Shown here: one piece after another, positions 51,508-60,653 of the stretch
How positions within the stretch are numbered: the stretch's first letter is position 1
How the letters are laid out: the number at the start of each line of letters is the position of its first letter
Origin: Agathobacter sp.
Lineage (GTDB): Bacteria; Bacillota; Clostridia; Lachnospirales; Lachnospiraceae
Length of the DNA: 64,000 nucleotides
Reading direction: 5' to 3'
Assembly (NCBI GenBank): GCA_017409825.1
Contig: JAFQRZ010000016.1
Location: 81,353-145,352, forward strand
Notes under the pieces: model-generated
What the model was told of the DNA's origin: nothing
The model's database searches: none
Seen by the model: only the letters and a program-made list of their open reading frames with translations
Program-made: the position numbers and the translations under genes

Positions 51508-52755
51508 TTAATCCAGTTTTCCGTAAACCTCCATCGGAACATACGCTTTAATGGCGATACCTTCTGCCACATATTCCTCCGATATGAGTTCTCCTTGTTT
51601 ACGAATCAACTGTATAATTCCCGCATTATTGTAAGAAATTACGCGCTCGATATAAATTTTATCCTCACGAAGCATTTCCTCTAACACTGCTTTGACTTCC
51701 TCCAAACCATCATTTTTCGCCGCAGAAATAGCAAGCACCTTATCTGCACGAAAATCCTGCATTGGTTCGTCGTCCGTTCTTAAATCCTGTTTATTAAACA
51801 GGGTTACAATTTTCTTATCCTTTACCCCAAGATTATCTAGAGTTTCATACACGATATACATCTGCTTATCGCGCTGTGGGTTGGATGCATCCACCACATG
51901 GAAAATAATATCCGCGTATTTCGCTTCTTCCAAGGTACTCTTAAATGCTTCAATCAGATGATGTGGAAGCTTACGAATAAATCCTACAGTATCTGTTAAA
52001 AGCACTTCCTGTCGATTGGCAAGTTCTAACACTCTGGTCGTTGGATCCAAGGTAGCAAAAAGCTTATCCTCTTCTAAAACCGCTGCATCTGTCATGTGGT
52101 TGAGTAAGGTGGATTTACCAGCATTGGTATATCCAACGATAGCTACGACTGGCACATTCTGTTTTTCACGTTTCGCTCTAGTGATATCACGATGCTTTAC
52201 AACCTCTGCCAGTTCACGACGAAGCTGTGCAATACGATCATTAATGAGTCGTCTGTCCATCTCCAGCTTCTTTTCCCCTGGTCCACGCGTTCCGATACCA
52301 CCACCAAGACGTGACATAGAGCGACCCAAGCCGGTCAAACGGCTGAGACGATATTTCAACTGTGCCAACTCTACCTGAATCTTACCTTCATTCGTAGAAG
52401 CTCTTGCCGCAAAAATATCCAAAATGATGAGCGTTCGGTCCATAACCTTGGTATCCAAAAGCTGCTCTAAATTTTTCAGTTGTGCAGGAGATAGTTCATC
52501 ATCACACACAATTCCGGTCGCACCCGTTTCTTCTAACAGTTCTGCAATCTCTGTTACCTTACCCGTTCCCACATAGGTTCCTGGATGTATTTTCTCTCTC
52601 TTCTGAATCAGTGTCCCTACAACCACAGCCCCTGCAGTTTTTACCAAATCTGCAAGTTCTGTCAAAGAATCCTCTGCATCGTCACCGTCCTGTTCACTGA
52701 CACCGACCAGAATGACCTTCTCCTCAATATCTTTTATTTCAAACGTTTCCGCCAT
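51508..52755 (-). CDS. hflX: GTPase HflX
   Basis: A 415-aa ribosome-splitting GTPase. The N-terminal HflX domain contains GTYVGTGKV and DDELSPAQLKNLE; the glycine-rich linker SRLGGGIGTRGPGEKKLE lies at about 153-170. The G domain has G1 GYTNAGKST, G3 DTVGFI and G4 NKQD. It rescues stalled 70S ribosomes under heat or antibiotic stress. Normal length, start conventional. It lies between the TPR lipoprotein and the acyltransferase. Confidence 0.94.
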   Translation of the reverse strand: MAETFEIKDIEEKVILVGVSEQDGDDAEDSLTELADLVKTAGAVVVGTLIQKREKIHPGTYVGTGKVTEIAELLEETGATGIVCDDELSPAQLKNLEQLLDTKVMDRTLIILDIFAARASTNEGKIQVELAQLKYRLSRLTGLGRSMSRLGGGIGTRGPGEKKLEMDRRLINDRIAQLRRELAEVVKHRDITRAKREKQNVPVVAIVGYTNAGKSTLLNHMTDAAVLEEDKLFATLDPTTRVLELANRQEVLLTDTVGFIRKLPHHLIEAFKSTLEEAKYADIIFHVVDASNPQRDKQMYIVYETLDNLGVKDKKIVTLFNKQDLRTDDEPMQDFRADKVLAISAAKNDGLEEVKAVLEEMLREDKIYIERVISYNNAGIIQLIRKQGELISEEYVAEGIAIKAYVPMEVYGKLD

Positions 52756-52768
52756 ATACGATTCCTTC

Positions 52769-53815
52769 TTAATTCTTCTCAGACTCTTTCTCCGTATCCT
52801 CTGTTTCTTCGGTCTTTTCCGTATCTTCTGTCTTTTCGCTATCCTCAGTTACATTTCCAGGAATTCTGGTTTCTAAGAATGTAAGCTCTCGCTTCGCCTC
52901 TTCATCATCTGGATACGCCTCTACATATTTTTGCATCACCTCTAATGCAGAAGCAAAATCCAGTTTCTGCTCATACGCGATTACCAAGGTCTTCATAATA
53001 ATCTGCTTGTTTGGGACCTTTTCTAATTCCAGTGCAGACTTCAAGCACGAAATCGCCATATCGAAATTTGCTTTTCCTAATTCATCATTTGCAATCTGGA
53101 AAAGTGTATAAGAATCTGTCTCTCCACTCTCCAAATATGACTTCATATTACTCTGCGAAGATGCCTCATCGCCCATAATCGAATAGATTTCAGCAAGATA
53201 ATAGAATGACTTCTTCTCTTTTCCTTTTGCCGCTTCCTCTAACAAGGAAAGTGCCTTCTTATTTTCTCCCAACAAGAAATTGATACGGCCTTTCTGCATT
53301 TTGTCGTATGCAGAATCGCCCTTAATTTCCAAGGCCTGATTCAAATAATCCTGCGCTTCCTTCTCTTTGCCATTTGCCGTCAATGCTTCATAGACACCAA
53401 TGTAAAGGTCGTAATCCTTGCTCTCCTGCTCAATTGCAGCAGCATAATCCTTTAATGCCTTCTCCTCTTCACCTAAACTATAGTATAGGTTTCCACGCAA
53501 AAAATATGCCTTTGCATTTTCATTGTAATCCACAATAGCAGTATAGGTTTCCAGCGCACCTTCCGCATCTTCTAACATATACTGAGCTTCCGCCTTATAG
53601 AAACAGATATCCATTTCAATATCATTCACTTTCCCCAGCGACAAGTCCAAAGCTTCCTGAAATTTCTCCAAGGCTTCTTCATATTTGCCATTTTCCATAA
53701 GGGTAATTCCCTCTAATCGCAAGCTCTGCTGCTCTTCTTTTCGTTCACTACCACAGCCTGTACACAAAACCAGTGCCAAAACTCCGACTGCTACCATATA
53801 AACTATTTTCTTCAT
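52769..53815 (-). CDS. TPR-repeat lipoprotein
   Basis: A 348-aa exported lipoprotein. The signal peptide MKKIVYMVAVGVLALVLCTG ends in the lipobox LCTGC. At least seven TPR-like units follow (ALEKFQEALDLS, ALETYTAIVDYN, ALKDYAAAIEQE and others) and a Glu/Thr-rich tail at the C-terminus (DSEKTEDTEKTEETEDTEKE). The start at MKKIVYM has AAGGAG 10 nt upstream. It is a probable docking scaffold on the outer face of the membrane. First gene before hflX; no specific partner visible. Confidence 0.85.
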   Translation of the reverse strand: MKKIVYMVAVGVLALVLCTGCGSERKEEQQSLRLEGITLMENGKYEEALEKFQEALDLSLGKVNDIEMDICFYKAEAQYMLEDAEGALETYTAIVDYNENAKAYFLRGNLYYSLGEEEKALKDYAAAIEQESKDYDLYIGVYEALTANGKEKEAQDYLNQALEIKGDSAYDKMQKGRINFLLGENKKALSLLEEAAKGKEKKSFYYLAEIYSIMGDEASSQSNMKSYLESGETDSYTLFQIANDELGKANFDMAISCLKSALELEKVPNKQIIMKTLVIAYEQKLDFASALEVMQKYVEAYPDDEEAKRELTFLETRIPGNVTEDSEKTEDTEKTEETEDTEKESEKN

Positions 53816-53984
53816 CTCTAAATTTCTCCTTCGCATACACTGCCCCAATTTATATTATGTTTTATCATATCATATTTAGCGGTTATTGTGAACAAAAAAA
53901 GCTCTCTGTATTCTTCTTTTTTACATATTGGCATGCTATAATATCTTTTAGATACATAGTAATGTTTTTGGGGGAGAATTTACA

Positions 53985-54989
53985 ATGAATCACGAGATTA
54001 AGAAAAAAACAAAACTTTTGAAGCCAAATGGACAGCTTGCAGAAAAAGGCTATGCCACCCGTATGCATTTTATTTATAACAAGGAGTTTGTCAAACCAGG
54101 TCCGATGCCATTAAAGGAATGGAATTTCTATCAGTTCCACTGTGGCAAATATTCTCTGCAATTTACTTTGGGACACCTGACCTATATTGGTCAAATGGCA
54201 GTCACTCTTATTGATTTAGAAACTGGAGAAAAATGGAGTTACAGTACAATAAAACCCCTCTTTGTTCCAGAACTAGACCTTAACCCAGAAAAACCAAGTG
54301 TATGTGAATATAAAAACGAAGAATGCCATCTTCGTTTTACCGTCAAGGATTCAAAACGCATCCTTGCACTCAAGGGCCATAGCAAGGACTATGATACCAT
54401 AGAAGTAAAGCTTGTCGTAGAAAACGACCCTGCAAACGAAAAAATGGTTATCGCAACCCCATTTGAAAAACCAACACAATTTTACCTCAATTATAAAGAA
54501 AACTACTATAAAGCCGTTGGTAGCATCTGCTTCGGCGAGAAAAAGGTATATTTTCACGATGCCACAGGTCTTATCGACTGGGGACGTGGTGTATGGCCTT
54601 ATTCCCACGAATGGTACTGGGGCAGCCTAACCTCGCATATCGATGGCGTTCCATTTGGGCTCAACATCGGCTGGGGCTTTGGCGATACCCGCCACGCCAC
54701 TGAAAATATGTATTTCTACAACAAAAAAGCCTACAAAGTAGGCAAATTAATTGGCGAATGGGATGACAATGACCTCATGGCAGTGAAACACTTCCATGAC
54801 AAGGAACACAAACTCCAGCTTACTTTCACCCCTACCTTCGACCACTATACCTGCAATGAATTTGTCGTGGTAGATACCCACTGTCATCAGGTATATGGAC
54901 TTTTCTCTGGAACCATTGAAACCGAAGATGGCACGAAAGAATTTGTGGATATGTTAGGATTTATCGAACATGCGGTGAATCGCTGGTAA
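53985..54989 (+). CDS. DUF2804 domain protein
   Basis: A 334-aa protein covering the whole DUF2804 family, with KTKLLKPNGQLAEKGYATRM at the start, DWGRGVWPYSHEWYWGSL in the middle (about 199-216) and FGLNIGWGFGDTRHATENMYF (about 223-243). The predicted lipocalin-like beta-barrel has no known reaction. No signal peptide. It stands alone on the plus strand with TATAAT at about 53938 as a possible -10 and GGGGGAG 8 nt before the ATG; a strong hairpin follows. Confidence 0.85.
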   Translation: MNHEIKKKTKLLKPNGQLAEKGYATRMHFIYNKEFVKPGPMPLKEWNFYQFHCGKYSLQFTLGHLTYIGQMAVTLIDLETGEKWSYSTIKPLFVPELDLNPEKPSVCEYKNEECHLRFTVKDSKRILALKGHSKDYDTIEVKLVVENDPANEKMVIATPFEKPTQFYLNYKENYYKAVGSICFGEKKVYFHDATGLIDWGRGVWPYSHEWYWGSLTSHIDGVPFGLNIGWGFGDTRHATENMYFYNKKAYKVGKLIGEWDDNDLMAVKHFHDKEHKLQLTFTPTFDHYTCNEFVVVDTHCHQVYGLFSGTIETEDGTKEFVDMLGFIEHAVNRW

Positions 54990-55015
54990 TATTACAGTCA
55001 ATCAACTCCAAAATA

Positions 55016-55057
55016 AGGGGGGCGTCGACAAACTATCAATTTGTCGACGCCCCCTTA
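55016..55057. terminator. bidirectional terminator hairpin
   Basis: A perfect 19-bp stem (AAGGGGGGCGTCGACAAA on the outer side) with a short loop between the convergent DUF2804 and serpin genes. T-rich on one side and A-rich on the other, it can stop both. The GTCGACAAA...TTTGTCGAC part resembles the loop region of the hairpins at 38037 and 40776. Confidence 0.82.
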
Positions 55058-55067
55058 AAATTTATGT

Positions 55068-56489
55068 TTATCCCTTAGGGTTATTTACGCACCCTGTAAA
55101 GAGTGGAATATTCTCATTTGTGATTACAAATAAAAATGGTCTATCCAGTACAAAATCGATGATTTCTTTCGGTGGTTCTGCCGCACCTGCACCTGGAAAT
55201 TCGATATAGGTCGCTGCCTTAACCCCTTCTTCATCAATCTGTACACGAACCGATTGGTTTGCTCCCGTTAGCCAAATTGGAGAATCCGAGGTAAGATTCG
55301 TAAATTCAGCCTCATATTCTGTAAAAACTTTTGTCACTCCCATTGCTTTTAAGCCATCACTCAAATCTAACGTAGAGGCTACATCAAACTTTGGAACAGA
55401 AAAATTGACCTTCATGTATTTTTTGTTCTCCCACTTATTGGACAGAAGCATATCCATATAAGTTCCATTATTTAAGACATCCTCTGTTGTCATTCCTTCA
55501 TCTGGAAGGATAAACCACATGTGACATCCATTTTTCAGCCACATATTTACTGCACTAAAATTCTCACCCCAGTAATAATTCATGTGGTACAATTCTTTGT
55601 TCATGTACTCCGCCTGAATATCTCCATTCGGCGTATGAAATACACTATCTGTATTATTTCTTTCTGAAAACTCATCCGACCATCTCGCCTGAAAATACAA
55701 AGTAGAATATAATGCCAGGATAGTTTCTGGTGACAACTGAATATTCTTCGTGCTGTTGCTTAAAAACTTTCCAGTGTTATTATTAATCCATGCCGCGATA
55801 TCCTTATTCGTCTGATTGCTTCCCAAATCTCCCTGATATACGGAGGCATAATAGTGATATCCCAGTGCATCCATTGCCTCCTGGTTATACTCTAATCCCT
55901 TTTCTAACCACAAGGAATTTGCAAGCACACAAATCTCATTCGACCGGTTCTGATATACACTTTCCCATACGGCACTGACTTGTTTCCGGAGTTCATCATT
56001 ATCTTCTACATCAAAGATATCCAAAATCTGTTGTCTTGTCTCACCTTCGGTCAGCTCTGTAGCCATGGCCAAGCCAATGTAGGCATTGATTGGTGACCAG
56101 ATCTTGTTCTCGTTCTGCTCAGTCTGAAGGAACTGTCGATTCCCATCTACAAAAAACGAATACAAACCTGACATAGCCACATCTGCATTTTCATTTCGTG
56201 CCGCCACCTGTGCATCCCATGCCTCCACATCTGCTCGCCATTCTTCGCGGTCTTCATAATCATCCAAGTCTGGATGTTCTGGAAGTCTTGGCTCCGAAGC
56301 TTCTGCGACCGTATATGCCATAATCATAGAAGGAGCATTTAAAATATTTAATCCGACTACTATCACAAGTGCTGCCGCCACTGCAACCTTCCAAAATGTT
56401 CGTTTTCTTTTCTTTGGAGGATTTTCTGCCTCCTCAATATGCTTATCACTGATTTCTTCTAAAGCAGTTAATATTTTCTCATGCCTCAT
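55068..56489 (-). CDS. membrane-anchored serpin fused to sigma-operon N-terminus
   Basis: A 473-aa protein. The first about 40 residues (MRHEKILTALEEISDKHIEE) look like the cytoplasmic part of ECF anti-sigma proteins. One membrane helix follows (about 33-52), an acidic linker, then a serpin domain (about 95-473): NKIWSPINAYIGLAMA, the DxxxxYSTLYFQARW strand, and the hinge DEEGVKAAT leading into a reactive loop IEFPGAGAAEPPKE before FVLDRPFLFVI. Counting from the hinge, P1-P1' falls at Ala-Ala, which suggests elastase-like targets. It sits exactly where an anti-sigma factor would, overlapping the sigma gene by 11 nt. Confidence 0.85.
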   Translation of the reverse strand: MRHEKILTALEEISDKHIEEAENPPKKRKRTFWKVAVAAALVIVVGLNILNAPSMIMAYTVAEASEPRLPEHPDLDDYEDREEWRADVEAWDAQVAARNENADVAMSGLYSFFVDGNRQFLQTEQNENKIWSPINAYIGLAMATELTEGETRQQILDIFDVEDNDELRKQVSAVWESVYQNRSNEICVLANSLWLEKGLEYNQEAMDALGYHYYASVYQGDLGSNQTNKDIAAWINNNTGKFLSNSTKNIQLSPETILALYSTLYFQARWSDEFSERNNTDSVFHTPNGDIQAEYMNKELYHMNYYWGENFSAVNMWLKNGCHMWFILPDEGMTTEDVLNNGTYMDMLLSNKWENKKYMKVNFSVPKFDVASTLDLSDGLKAMGVTKVFTEYEAEFTNLTSDSPIWLTGANQSVRVQIDEEGVKAATYIEFPGAGAAEPPKEIIDFVLDRPFLFVITNENIPLFTGCVNNPKG

Positions 56490-57039
56490 ACGGATATCCC
56501 TCCTTTTTCAGATATTCTTTCAAACTGTTTCTCATTCGGTTTAATCGGACAGAAACTGCATTCTCTTGCATTTTAAGTTCTCTTGCGATATCCCCTACGG
56601 AATCACCATACCAATAACGTCTTATAAAAATATATCGACTTTCTCTTGATTTTGATGCAAGAAATCGATCTATGGCACGCCCCAATTCCCTCGCATCGAT
56701 AATCTGTTCCATACTTTCTGCTGGCAAACAGCCATTTAGCTCCTCCAACGAAACATCGTATCGACTATTTCTCTTCTGTGCAGTATCTCTGCGCAATCTC
56801 TTTAGTGCTGTATTTCTTCCAGTACGATATACATACGGAGCCAAAGGATCTGGTGATACAGGTGGAATCGCATTCCAGAGAGCAAAATAAGTATCGTTGG
56901 TACATTCTTCCGCATCCGACTGATTTCCCAAGATATTATAAGCAATCCGATGTAACTGCTTGCCGAATCTTACACTCAATTCACTGATTGCATTCTCTGC
57001 CCTTGCAAATAAAAGTTTGACAATCTGTCTATCTTCCAT
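56479..57039 (-). CDS. ECF-type RNA polymerase sigma factor
   Basis: A 186-aa sigma-70 family protein. Region 2 (about 20-90) has FGKQLHRIAYNILGNQSDAEEC and APYVYRTGRNTALK; region 4 (about 125-180) has FIRRYWYGDSVGDIARELKMQENAVSVRLNRMR. No regulator of the usual kind is downstream; the serpin membrane protein takes that place. The start at MEDRQIV has GGGGG 7 nt upstream and is preferred to earlier in-frame Met codons. Such sigma factors often control their own operon, but no repeated promoter motif could be confirmed here. Confidence 0.88.
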   Translation of the reverse strand: MEDRQIVKLLFARAENAISELSVRFGKQLHRIAYNILGNQSDAEECTNDTYFALWNAIPPVSPDPLAPYVYRTGRNTALKRLRRDTAQKRNSRYDVSLEELNGCLPAESMEQIIDARELGRAIDRFLASKSRESRYIFIRRYWYGDSVGDIARELKMQENAVSVRLNRMRNSLKEYLKKEGYPYEA

Positions 57040-57201
57040 TTTCATTCCCCCTTTCACCTATATTCACCCTTTTTATACCTATAATCTTACATAATTTTTC
57101 ATACAAAATGAAGAAGGATTTTGATAAAAATTTTGATTTTCTATACACTACGAAATCAACCCTTATATTTTTAAAGTCTGGACACACTCTACCGAACCAT
57201 G

Positions 57202-57428
57202 CTGGAAGATAAGTAGTTAAGTTCTTCCAAAAAGTAAGAAAAGCGGACGATGTATATATATAATATTGGACCATTAGCGGCCCGTCGTTACTTAGCGAAT
57301 GGCGATAAAATCGTCATGAGGTTAGTAACGCAACGAGGACGCTATGAGCGAAAGTCGTGTCCATATTTATATATATACATCGTCCGCTTTTCGTAGTATT
57401 TCGAAAACCTAACTACTTAAGTTTCCAG
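57202..57428. repeat. palindromic element D between sigma operon and glgP
   Basis: Long arms 57239-57271 and 57359-57391 (AAAAGCGGACGATGTATATA outer side) surround a core at 57272-57358 (ATTAGCGGCCCGTCGTTACT, apical hairpin GGCGAT-AAA-ATCGTC, GTTAGTAACGCAACGAG, AAAGTCGTGT). Outer motifs: GTAAGAAAAGCGG on the left, CGTAGTATTTCGAAAA (57392-57407) on the right. Still further out, CTGGAAxxxAAGTAGTTAAG on the left mirrors the last codons and the stop of glgP. A lone copy of the right-end motif, in reverse, lies at 57137-57152. The element is directly downstream of glgP and can act as its terminator. Confidence 0.85.
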
Positions 57429-59665
57429 ATGTCTTTGTTGTACTGCGCGATTGTACGGTCAGATGAGAAGAAACCAGCTTTTGAAATATTTACCAGCATT
57501 TTCTTAGCCCATTCTTCTCTGTTTTCATAATCTGCATATACTTTTTCGCGAGTTTCTACATAATCTGCAAAGTCTGGGAATGTCATAAACCAGTCTTTGT
57601 TTAAAAGTTCGTTGTAGAGACGATATAAGCATTCGTCATCACCAAAACGTCTTACGTCATCACTTACGATGAAGTCTACTGCACGTTTCAATCTTTCGTC
57701 TGCTTCATAGTAATCTCTTGAACAGTAATCGCCACGTTCATATCTGTCGATAACCGTCTGTGAATCTTCACCAAAGGTATAGATATTATCTTTGCCTACT
57801 AATTCAGCGATTTCTACGTTAGCACCGTCCATAGTACCAAGTGTTACAGCACCATTTAACATAAACTTCATGTTACCAGTACCAGAAGCTTCCTTAGAAG
57901 CAAGAGAAATCTGTTCTGATACGTCACATGCAGGGATTAATTTTTCTGCTAATGTAACATTGTAGTTTTCTACCATGTAAATGTTAAGGTATGGACGTAC
58001 ATGTGGATCGTTGTTGATTACATGCTGTAAAGCTAAAATCAAGTGAATAATATCCTTCGCGATTGTATAAGCAGGAGCTGCTTTTGCACCAAAAATAACA
58101 GTGATTGGCTTGCTTGGGATGTTACCAGCTTTGATTTCGAAGTATTTGTGGATTACATAAAGTACGTTAAGCTGCTGTCTCTTGTATTCGTGGAGACGTT
58201 TTACCTGGATATCGAAGATAGAATCTTTGTTTAAGTGGAGATTCTGTGTCTTTGCAAGGTATGCTACTGCAGCTTCCTTCTTGCTTTCTTTGATTGCAAG
58301 GATGTTGTTTAATACTTCTGTATCATCTACAAATTTACCTAATTTTTCTAATTTGCTTGCATCCTTCTTCCATTCGTCACCAATAAGGCTGGTTACATAG
58401 CTTGAAAGCTCTGGGTTACATTCCATGAACCAACGACGGAATGTGATACCATTGGTCTTATTGTTGAATTTCTTTGGATACAGCTTGTAGAAGTTATTAA
58501 GTTCTGTGTTCTTTAAAATTTCTGTATGAAGATATGCTACACCATTTACACTGAAGCCATAGTGAATATCCATATGAGCCATGTGTACCAAACCATCTTT
58601 GATGATATATGTTGTTTCATCTTTTACTTTTTCCTTGATACGGTTATCAAGCTCACGGATGATTGGCATAAGCTGTGGCACTGCTTTTTCTAAGAAGTGC
58701 ATTGGCCATTTTTCCAAAGCTTCTGCAAGGATTGTATGGTTTGTATAAGCACATACCTTAGATACAATCTTGATTGCATCGTTCATGAGGATTCCTCTTT
58801 CGCCCATCTGACGGATGAGTTCTGGAATAATCATAGAAGGATGTGTATCGTTAATCTGGATTACTGCATAATCAGCTAAGTCATAGATATTTGAGCCTTT
58901 TGCTACTGCTTCATCCAAGATGAGGTGAGCCGCATTGCTTACCATGAAGTACTGCTGATATACACGAAGGAGTCTACCTTGTTCGTCAGAATCGTCTGGA
59001 TACAAGAAAAGGGTGAGGTTCTTCATAATGTCTTCTTTATCAAAGTGGATGGTATCTTCTACGATACGTTCATCTACAGATTCGATATCAAATAAATGAA
59101 GTTTTGTTGTACGGTTGTTGTAACCACATACATCGATGTCATACATACGAGACCATACACGCATACCACCGAAGTCGATTGGATAGCAAACTTCTGTCTT
59201 ATTAAGCCAGCTGTTATCTGTAATCCATGGATTTGGAGTTTCTTTCTGTTTACCCCAGTCAAATACCTGTTTGAAAAGACCATAGTGATAATTAAGACCT
59301 ACACCATCGCCATTCATGCCAAGTGTTGCCATAGAGTCAAGGAAACAAGCTGCCAAACGACCAAGACCACCATTACCAAGTGATGGTTCTAATTCGATTT
59401 CCTCGATTTCAGCCAATGATTTTCCAGCATCTTCCAAAGTTTTCTTAACTTCGTCATAGATGCCAAGGTTTATTAAGTTGTTCGATAATAATTTACCAAT
59501 TAAGAATTCTGCAGAAACATAGTATACTTTTTTCTTACCTTCATTGCTTTCTTTTTCATGAGCAAGTTCTTTTGTCATTTCAAGAAGTGCAATGTAGAGT
59601 TCTTCGTTTGAACATTCTGCAACAGATTTGTTCCATTTTGTTTCTACTACTTTTGTTAAATTCAT
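57413..59665 (-). CDS. glgP: glycogen/starch phosphorylase
   Basis: A 750-aa GT35 enzyme releasing glucose-1-phosphate from alpha-glucans. Motifs: [18 protein letters not shown] (about 103-120), [11 protein letters not shown], the glycogen-handling [16 protein letters not shown] and the PLP region [15 protein letters not shown] with Lys, followed by [10 protein letters not shown]. Shorter than animal or E. coli enzymes, as usual in Clostridia. The ATG at MNLTKVVE with AGGAGGG about 10 nt upstream is chosen; 30 open codons before it have no site. It completes the glycogen cycle with glgB and the GH13 enzyme. Stop codon lies in palindrome D. Confidence 0.94.
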   Translation of the reverse strand: MNLTKVVETKWNKSVAECSNEELYIALLEMTKELAHEKESNEGKKKVYYVSAEFLIGKLLSNNLINLGIYDEVKKTLEDAGKSLAEIEEIELEPSLGNGGLGRLAACFLDSMATLGMNGDGVGLNYHYGLFKQVFDWGKQKETPNPWITDNSWLNKTEVCYPIDFGGMRVWSRMYDIDVCGYNNRTTKLHLFDIESVDERIVEDTIHFDKEDIMKNLTLFLYPDDSDEQGRLLRVYQQYFMVSNAAHLILDEAVAKGSNIYDLADYAVIQINDTHPSMIIPELIRQMGERGILMNDAIKIVSKVCAYTNHTILAEALEKWPMHFLEKAVPQLMPIIRELDNRIKEKVKDETTYIIKDGLVHMAHMDIHYGFSVNGVAYLHTEILKNTELNNFYKLYPKKFNNKTNGITFRRWFMECNPELSSYVTSLIGDEWKKDASKLEKLGKFVDDTEVLNNILAIKESKKEAAVAYLAKTQNLHLNKDSIFDIQVKRLHEYKRQQLNVLYVIHKYFEIKAGNIPSKPITVIFGAKAAPAYTIAKDIIHLILALQHVINNDPHVRPYLNIYMVENYNVTLAEKLIPACDVSEQISLASKEASGTGNMKFMLNGAVTLGTMDGANVEIAELVGKDNIYTFGEDSQTVIDRYERGDYCSRDYYEADERLKRAVDFIVSDDVRRFGDDECLYRLYNELLNKDWFMTFPDFADYVETREKVYADYENREEWAKKMLVNISKAGFFSSDRTIAQYNKDIWKLK

Positions 59666-59774
59666 TTTCTTTTCCCTCCTAAAATAGGCATTTTTTAAAG
59701 AACACAGTGTTAGTATATGTAAAATTCTATCATTTTTCTTGTAATATAGTGGCATAATATGGTACTATTCTATC

Positions 59775-60644
59775 ATGAACATTTTAGAGTATGAGAACTA
59801 TCAGGAGAAAAAAAGCCATGTAGATGCGTCATTTCCGTACAATACTTTGCTTTGCTCCATACCGTTAGACTTTCGCAACGTTCCTTTACACTGGCACGAT
59901 GAAATGGAGATCATCTATATCAAAAAGGGACACGGATATGTAACTGTGGATTTCAAGCAATACAAGGTTTCAGGTAGTACAATTGTGCTTATCCTACCAG
60001 GACAATTGCACTCGATCGAACAATTCGACGACCTTTCCATGGAATACGAGAACATCATTTTCAATGTTGGTATGCTGCTTCCTCGTACCGAAGATACCAG
60101 CAGTACGGGATTTTTGCGCCCATTTTTAAATGGACAGATTACCGTACCAAGTGTGTATTCCATCGTATCTGAGCATTACAAGGCCCTCTCTTCCTGTCTG
60201 GATGCCTGCGATGAAATCTGCAAAACCAAACCGGAAGGCTATGATTTATATATCAAAGGAAAACTCTTTGAATTCTTTTATATCCTAAGCAATCGCTGCC
60301 GGAACGAAAAAAATCCAAGGACCACAAAGTCCCTGGATAAAATGAAAATCATATTAAAATTTGTAGAAAACAGCTATATGCACAAAATAATGGTGGCTGA
60401 AATCGCAGACCGTGTAGACTTTTCAGAATCCCACTTCATGCGCTATTTCAAAGAAAATATGGGCACTTCTTTCGTCGACTACCTGCGTGATTACCGCCTT
60501 ACTATGGCTGCACGCCTGCTTTTGGTGTCAGATGATACGGTCCTTAGCATTGCGGAAGAGGTTGGCTTTGATAATCTTTCCTACTTCAACCGAGCGTTTA
60601 AGAAGAAATATGGGGTGACACCTAGAGAGTATCGAAATAACTAG
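59775..60644 (+). CDS. AraC-family regulator with cupin sensor
   Basis: A 289-aa protein. The N-terminal cupin (VPLHWHDEMEIIYIKKGHGYV, with the metal-like HWH) senses a sugar or similar ligand; the C-terminal double HTH (about 195-289; MVAEIADRVDFSESHFMRYFKE and LSIAEEVGFDNLSYFNRAFKK) binds DNA. It is divergent to glgP with 109 nt between start codons, so it probably controls glgP or its own gene in response to carbohydrate. No direct repeat of half sites stands out in the gap. Confidence 0.88.
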   Translation: MNILEYENYQEKKSHVDASFPYNTLLCSIPLDFRNVPLHWHDEMEIIYIKKGHGYVTVDFKQYKVSGSTIVLILPGQLHSIEQFDDLSMEYENIIFNVGMLLPRTEDTSSTGFLRPFLNGQITVPSVYSIVSEHYKALSSCLDACDEICKTKPEGYDLYIKGKLFEFFYILSNRCRNEKNPRTTKSLDKMKIILKFVENSYMHKIMVAEIADRVDFSESHFMRYFKENMGTSFVDYLRDYRLTMAARLLLVSDDTVLSIAEEVGFDNLSYFNRAFKKKYGVTPREYRNN

Positions 60645-60653
60645 CTCACTAAT

